Of a stretch of DNA of 21,775 nucleotides, positions 18,801-21,775 are shown in pieces. Under the pieces are notes generated by a model. It saw only the letters and a program-made list of their open reading frames with translations. It did no database searches and was not told where the DNA came from. The stretch's first letter is position 1, and each line of letters begins with the position of its first letter. A program made the position numbers and the translations under genes. The DNA is from Saccoglossus kowalevskii (lineage: Eukaryota > Hemichordata > Enteropneusta > Harrimaniidae): assembly GCF_000003605.2 (NCBI RefSeq), contig NW_003158749.1, forward strand, positions 113,303 to 135,077, given 5' to 3'.

Positions 18801-21600
18801 ATTCACCACCAAGTGCCACGAACCTGCATCTCTACCTTAATATCTGAACAAAATGGGCTTTGTTGTCTTAATAAGAATGATATATTTATAGAGAGGGCTG
18901 TGCTTAGATTTCATTTGGTTTCAACCAGCGGCTTAGTTGCAAATCATGCTCCGACATCAGAATGATAGATTAATATCTTTTAAGTCAAAAGAAAGCAAAA
19001 CAAATGTATAACTAGATCAACATGTAAATGAATAATCACTAGACATATTATAAATCATAAAGTAAAACCTTTGGTCCAACAATGTGAATATTCTAGTAAA
19101 AAATTATTAATTATTAAAGTAATTATTAAAGTAATTTATTAAGTAATTATTAAAGTAAATAATTAAGTAATCAAGGGCAAATCAGTGAAGTAATTATATA
19201 TGTGGGAGTTATACAACCAATATGTAGTGTCGGGGATTTCGAAAGGAGACATATTTAAAAGGTTTCTGTGAAAAGAAAAACCTGTGTGACATTACTGTTG
19301 TTGGGAACAGATTTCTGTGTTTAACATATTTGGGGATACCGTATGATATTCTTTATCTTACATTACGTCACTATAGTTTATAGCCTATCACGTTAATGTA
19401 ACTTGAGATTGCCCGCCAGAATGTAAACTTGTCACATGTGTGAGTCAAGGCTAACACGAGGCAGTAGTAGACCACGGAATAAAGTAGTCGTGTTTTTCAA
19501 CTCGAAGTAACTGACTTGTTATCTGATTCAGTAAAAGATCCTATACCCCACAACTGATGCCATCTGATATCATACGTGTCACAATCTGTGTCGCAACATA
19601 ACTGTCAAACATGCTTTGATAGATGGATATGCACTGAAATACAGACCTACTGAGTTCGGGTGCAACTAATCAATTCAATGCATTGTATATTACACTCGAT
19701 ACATATTCAAATATAAGCTCCGATAAGTACAGCATTTAGAAAGGCATTTCGACTGGGTTTTGCGTAATGATTGGTTAGTTGTCCCGAGTGAGAATTCACA
19801 TATTACACTATTGGCATTTATATAAGCACTACCTTTTATTTCAGACAATACTGGCGATGATTGCACTGACTCTGAATTCAGCTGCGACGATGTATGTATA
19901 CCAACATTGTTTCTCTGTGATGGTTTTATGCACTGTTCATCGGGAATCGATGAGGATAACTGCGACATGAAAACAAATAATAGTATGTTTATAAAATTCC
20001 GTTATTATATTTTAGTGTGTTATGCTATCGTCACATTGTCGTGGACTGGTGTATTAGCATTCTTATTCAAAATTTCAAATCACCCATAAATACAATGTGA
20101 AATGGCACGAAAATTCGCACTTAATGATTACATTAATGATTACATATTATTCATTGTAGGCGGGGAATGTTTTTACGGTGTTAATGGTGAGGACTACAGA
20201 GGAACAAAGAATTACACTATGAAAGGCAAGCCTTGCCAGAAATGGACTGAGCAAACACCACATGCACATACATACACCGAACAATTTTTCAATGCCAGTG
20301 GTTTTGGAGATCATAACTATTGTCGTAATACAGGTCGCGATCAAGCAACGTGGTGTTTCACTACTGACCCGGCAGTACGTTGGCAGTGGTGTTCTATTGG
20401 TGAACCAGAATTAAACTGTGGTGTGTATTACAGTTTACATTAATTGTTCTTCTTATTATGTGTACTAATCTGATATGATTGTGTAATAACAATTTCATCG
20501 ATTGGCCAAATCTCATTCACTCCAGTGGTACACAGCCACAGTCGCACTGGCAGGTTCTGGTTGAGTTATGTATATCTTATTAAGTTCGTAACATACTGGT
20601 TATACAAAACATGTCAGCAACAAAAAAATGCCACACATGTGGGGTAAAAAGCATAACAAAACAAACGCAAATGAAAAGAGCTTTCATCAGAAAAACCGCG
20701 TGACATGGAGACGGTAGTCCCGGGTAGATCTTCGGCATAATTGAAAGTAGATTTCATGTCGCCTGTGTACTATTTTTAGCTAGTTGTACTAAGTCGGTAA
20801 TGTATTTTCTTAAATAACTGCTAAAATAATTACGTAACAAAACAAGCAAGGATTACCCATCCTAACAGAAATTTGAGCAATACATGTTTTTCAAACACAT
20901 GAATCGTCTATTGTTGTATTAATGTTGTTAATTTTTTCGTTAATTGGAAAATGAAGGTTCTTACATCTAATTAAATAACATGTTGACATGTACCGCGATA
21001 TATGTATCTATTTACCTGGATTAAATTAACGTGCAATTAAACAGCCAGCATGTAATAATAGTATTTAGAATGTTCGTTATGCCTATCACATTGGCACATT
21101 CATTTGTAATTCTAGATTAATTGTATAATCCGCTTTTAAAACAAAGCAACAAATCCTTTGGCAGTAATCAGAATATGCAATAACATTTAATCATGATATG
21201 CTGCTACGTCATCAGATGTTTCCAATGTTTTAATAAACTTTAAACTCGATCTCGTAATTGTAATTATTAACGTCAACTTTCTGTTAATATTATGATATGT
21301 TGCATTATTTGTTCATCCTTATACTATAGTCATTGTTATTATAGTCAGCAATTTTCTTCGAAAAATTCAGTTCATCTGCAAATGAAAAATGGTATATTTA
21401 ACACATTAAGGTGGAATATGCATAACTCACGTCCTCAATGTAACAACTATAATAAACATATGTTATCGTCACACTAATAGGTGGTCTTTGCGAGGGCACA
21501 AATTTCGAATGCAGTGACTCTTTTTGCATTCCTGGTTATTGGCTCTGTGATGGCATTAATGATTGCTCAGATGGGGAAGATGAAATAGGATGTGAAAATA
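12546..21600 (+). CDS. DEG/ENaC subunit with LDLa-kringle ectodomain, 3' incomplete
   Basis: Twelve exons give 655 continuous codons: 12546-12830, 13243-13384, 13799-13918, 14073-14195, 14401-14511, 14818-14961, 16208-16345, 16439-16558, 16785-17048, 19845-19982, 20160-20420 and 21481-21600. Residues 1-57 are cytosolic, with AGLPRIF (48-54) in the place of the HG-motif block. TM1 is about 58-80. [20 protein letters not shown] (96-115) matches the first extracellular strand of DEG/ENaC (FPxVxxCN). Then follow LDLa1 146-180, LDLa2 185-223, LDLa3 225-261, LDLa4 268-303, LDLa5 315-348, LDLa6 356-392, kringle1 399-482, LDLa7 489-522, kringle2 532-615 and LDLa8 619-653. Family knowledge: DEG/ENaCs are trimeric amiloride-sensitive cation channels gated by ligands, acid or force. 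TM2, the Cys-rich finger domains and the GxS filter are not in the window, so the channel nature of the whole protein is inferred. Confidence 0.87.
13243..13384 (+). CDS. Channel exon 2: first extracellular strand
   Basis: Residues 96-142 plus one base. It contains FPSVSVCN followed by NKFRKSA, the standard palm-domain entry of DEG/ENaC with its conserved Cys (C112). Acceptor TTCGCAG, donor GTAAGT at 13385, phase 1. This is the last exon with channel homology in the window. Confidence 0.87.
13799..13918 (+). CDS. Channel exon 3: LDLa1
   Basis: CLEGDFRC...GC...[17 protein letters not shown] has six Cys and all acidic calcium ligands. Acceptor TTTGCAG, donor GTGAGT, symmetric phase 1. Confidence 0.93.
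14073..14195 (+). CDS. Channel exon 4: LDLa2
   Basis: Six Cys with a longer second loop (TSGSDLGVC). CDRKLDC...EDEDHC keeps the calcium ligands. The conserved Gly after CD is Arg. Symmetric phase 1. Confidence 0.92.
14401..14511 (+). CDS. Channel exon 5: LDLa3
   Basis: CIDKKEYKC...[15 protein letters not shown]. The sixth Cys is created only by splicing, from T at 14511 and GT at 14818. Symmetric phase 1. Confidence 0.9.
14818..14961 (+). CDS. Channel exon 6: LDLa4
   Basis: It opens with the Cys that closes LDLa3, then a six-residue linker and CPEYYFQC...[16 protein letters not shown]. An N-glycosylation sequon NRS follows in the linker. Donor GTAATT (weaker), phase 1. Confidence 0.92.
14962..16207 (+). 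other. Intron 6 of the channel gene
   Basis: 1246 bases with no LDLa, kringle or channel-like exon that I can find. It contains the GACT microsatellite and a phase-compatible but weak acceptor near 15780 leading to a stop after about 20 codons. Confidence 0.6.
16045..16079. repeat. (GACT)n microsatellite
   Basis: About eight imperfect ACTG units, interrupted by a few substitutions, inside intron 6. Confidence 0.8.
16208..16345 (+). CDS. Channel exon 7: LDLa5
   Basis: [14 protein letters not shown]...[16 protein letters not shown], complete ligand set. Acceptor TTTCAG, donor GTACGT, symmetric phase 1. It follows a 1246-base intron. Confidence 0.92.
16439..16558 (+). CDS. Channel exon 8: LDLa6
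   Basis: CAEHEFMC...[20 protein letters not shown], with the last loop lengthened (IIYNC). The preceding intron is only 93 bases. Symmetric phase 1. Confidence 0.93.
16785..17048 (+). CDS. Channel exon 9: kringle 1
   Basis: A full kringle on one exon with Cys at residues 399, 421, 450, 461, 473 and 482. Hallmarks are ECFY, DYRGW, CQNW, HNYCRNP, WCYTTDP and RWDWCDI. The Asp-x-Asp lysine-binding centre is replaced (NPSESSATW). Symmetric phase 1. Confidence 0.95.
17049..17930 (+). other. Intron 9 of the channel gene, left part
   Basis: No exon seen. It is AT-rich and ends where the MITE-like element begins. Confidence 0.5.
17931..18840. mobile_element. MITE-like element, 17-bp TIRs with TTAA ends
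   Basis: The left end TTAAGGTAGAGATGCAG (17931-17947) is an exact reverse complement of the right end (18824-18840). The outermost TTAA on both sides could be a target-site duplication, as made by piggyBac-type transposases, although GGTAGAG is not a usual piggyBac terminus. The element is 910 bases and has no coding capacity. A further internal inverted pair (about 18119-18140 and 18403-18425, around AAAAAAATAGCT) suggests folding potential. It lies in intron 9. The class is inferred; non-autonomous DNA transposon is the best call. Confidence 0.72.
18841..19844 (+). other. Intron 9 of the channel gene, right part
   Basis: No exon seen. It includes the AT-rich simple repeat and ends in a good pyrimidine tract before TTTCAG at 19844. 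Confidence 0.5.
19101..19171. repeat. AT-rich simple repeat (ATTAAAGTA-type)
   Basis: Repeated ATTATTAAAGTA and AATTAAGTA units in an irregular array of about 70 bases. Confidence 0.7.
19845..19982 (+). CDS. Channel exon 10: LDLa7
   Basis: CTDSEFSC...[23 protein letters not shown]. The usual Asp before the fifth Cys is His, so one calcium ligand is lost. It follows the longest intron (2796 bases). Symmetric phase 1. Confidence 0.92.
20160..20420 (+). CDS. Channel exon 11: kringle 2
   Basis: Six kringle Cys at residues 532, 554, 583, 594, 606 and 615, with ECFYG, DYRG, CQKW, HNYCRN, WCFTTDP and RWQWCSI. By hand, about 50 of 87 positions are identical to kringle 1. Symmetric phase 1. Confidence 0.95.
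20421..21480 (+). other. Intron 11 of the channel gene
   Basis: 1060 bases. No further module exon is recognisable, and the 61-codon open frame near its end has no domain. Confidence 0.55.
21481..21600 (+). CDS. Channel exon 12: LDLa8
   Basis: CEGTNFEC...[23 protein letters not shown], complete ligand set. Acceptor CTAATAG, donor GTAAGT at 21601, phase 1, so the gene must continue beyond the window. Confidence 0.93.
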
Positions 21601-21775
21601 GTAAGTACTATAGCAACACATTATGGACTGTCCGTTGCAAATCAACAACATTTTACACAGTTATGATCAGCAATATCTGTAACGTTTAAGTAATACGGAT
21701 GACAACTAAGTTAATGATATGACTAGGTATAACGCCAAATATGTATATTTAAATAATAACACATGCTTGTGAGGG
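21601..21775 (+). other. Start of intron 12, cut by window end
   Basis: Begins with a consensus GTAAGT donor. No acceptor or exon is found before the window ends. Confidence 0.6.

Noticed and set aside
12546-21600. Reading the gene as a type II transmembrane protease or LDL-receptor relative
   Set aside because: Exon 2 carries the DEG/ENaC FPxVxxCN strand and exon 1 the pre-TM1 block. No signal peptide, EGF/YWTD block or protease domain is present in the window. The downstream part remains unseen.

Overview
The window is animal nuclear DNA. It is AT-rich by eye, its genes are split by GT-AG introns, and it carries decayed LINE retrotransposons, short tandem repeats and a MITE-like insertion. 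C-type lectin, LDL-receptor class A (LDLa) and kringle modules on single phase-1 exons, with these LINE types, suggest an aquatic invertebrate, most likely a lophotrochozoan such as a mollusc. This is inference; no species marker is visible.

Bases 1-4070 are mainly two dead LINE copies on the + strand. The first is the 3' end of an L1/Tx1-like ORF2 (1-1099). The second is a jockey/CR1-like ORF2 (about 1395-4070) with many frameshifts and an internal deletion that removes reverse transcriptase motif A. Two diverged copies of a roughly 210-bp repeat flank the second element (1172-1382 and 4614-4833).

Bases 5929-8397 hold a complete small gene for a secreted C-type lectin of 178 residues. It has a TATA box, a 5' non-coding exon, a signal-peptide exon, a CTLD over two exons with an EPN motif, and a short Cys-rich C-terminal exon.

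Bases 8203-12450 are mostly intergenic. They hold an exact 62-bp tandem repeat (three copies), an imperfect 41-42-bp tandem repeat, unrecognised ORFs and one possible small secreted peptide on the - strand.

Bases 12458-21600 hold the most striking object: the 5' part of a gene that starts as a DEG/ENaC (degenerin / epithelial sodium channel) subunit, with cytosolic N-terminus, TM1 and the first extracellular FPxVxxCN strand. It then runs through ten symmetric phase-1 exons encoding LDLa x6, kringle, LDLa, kringle, LDLa. The open frame is continuous over 12 exons (655 codons) and leaves the window unfinished. TM2 and the selectivity filter are not seen, so channel function is predicted rather than shown. 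The architecture reads as a channel with a large ligand-binding array built by exon shuffling into the ectodomain. A MITE with TTAA-flanked terminal inverted repeats sits in its longest intron.
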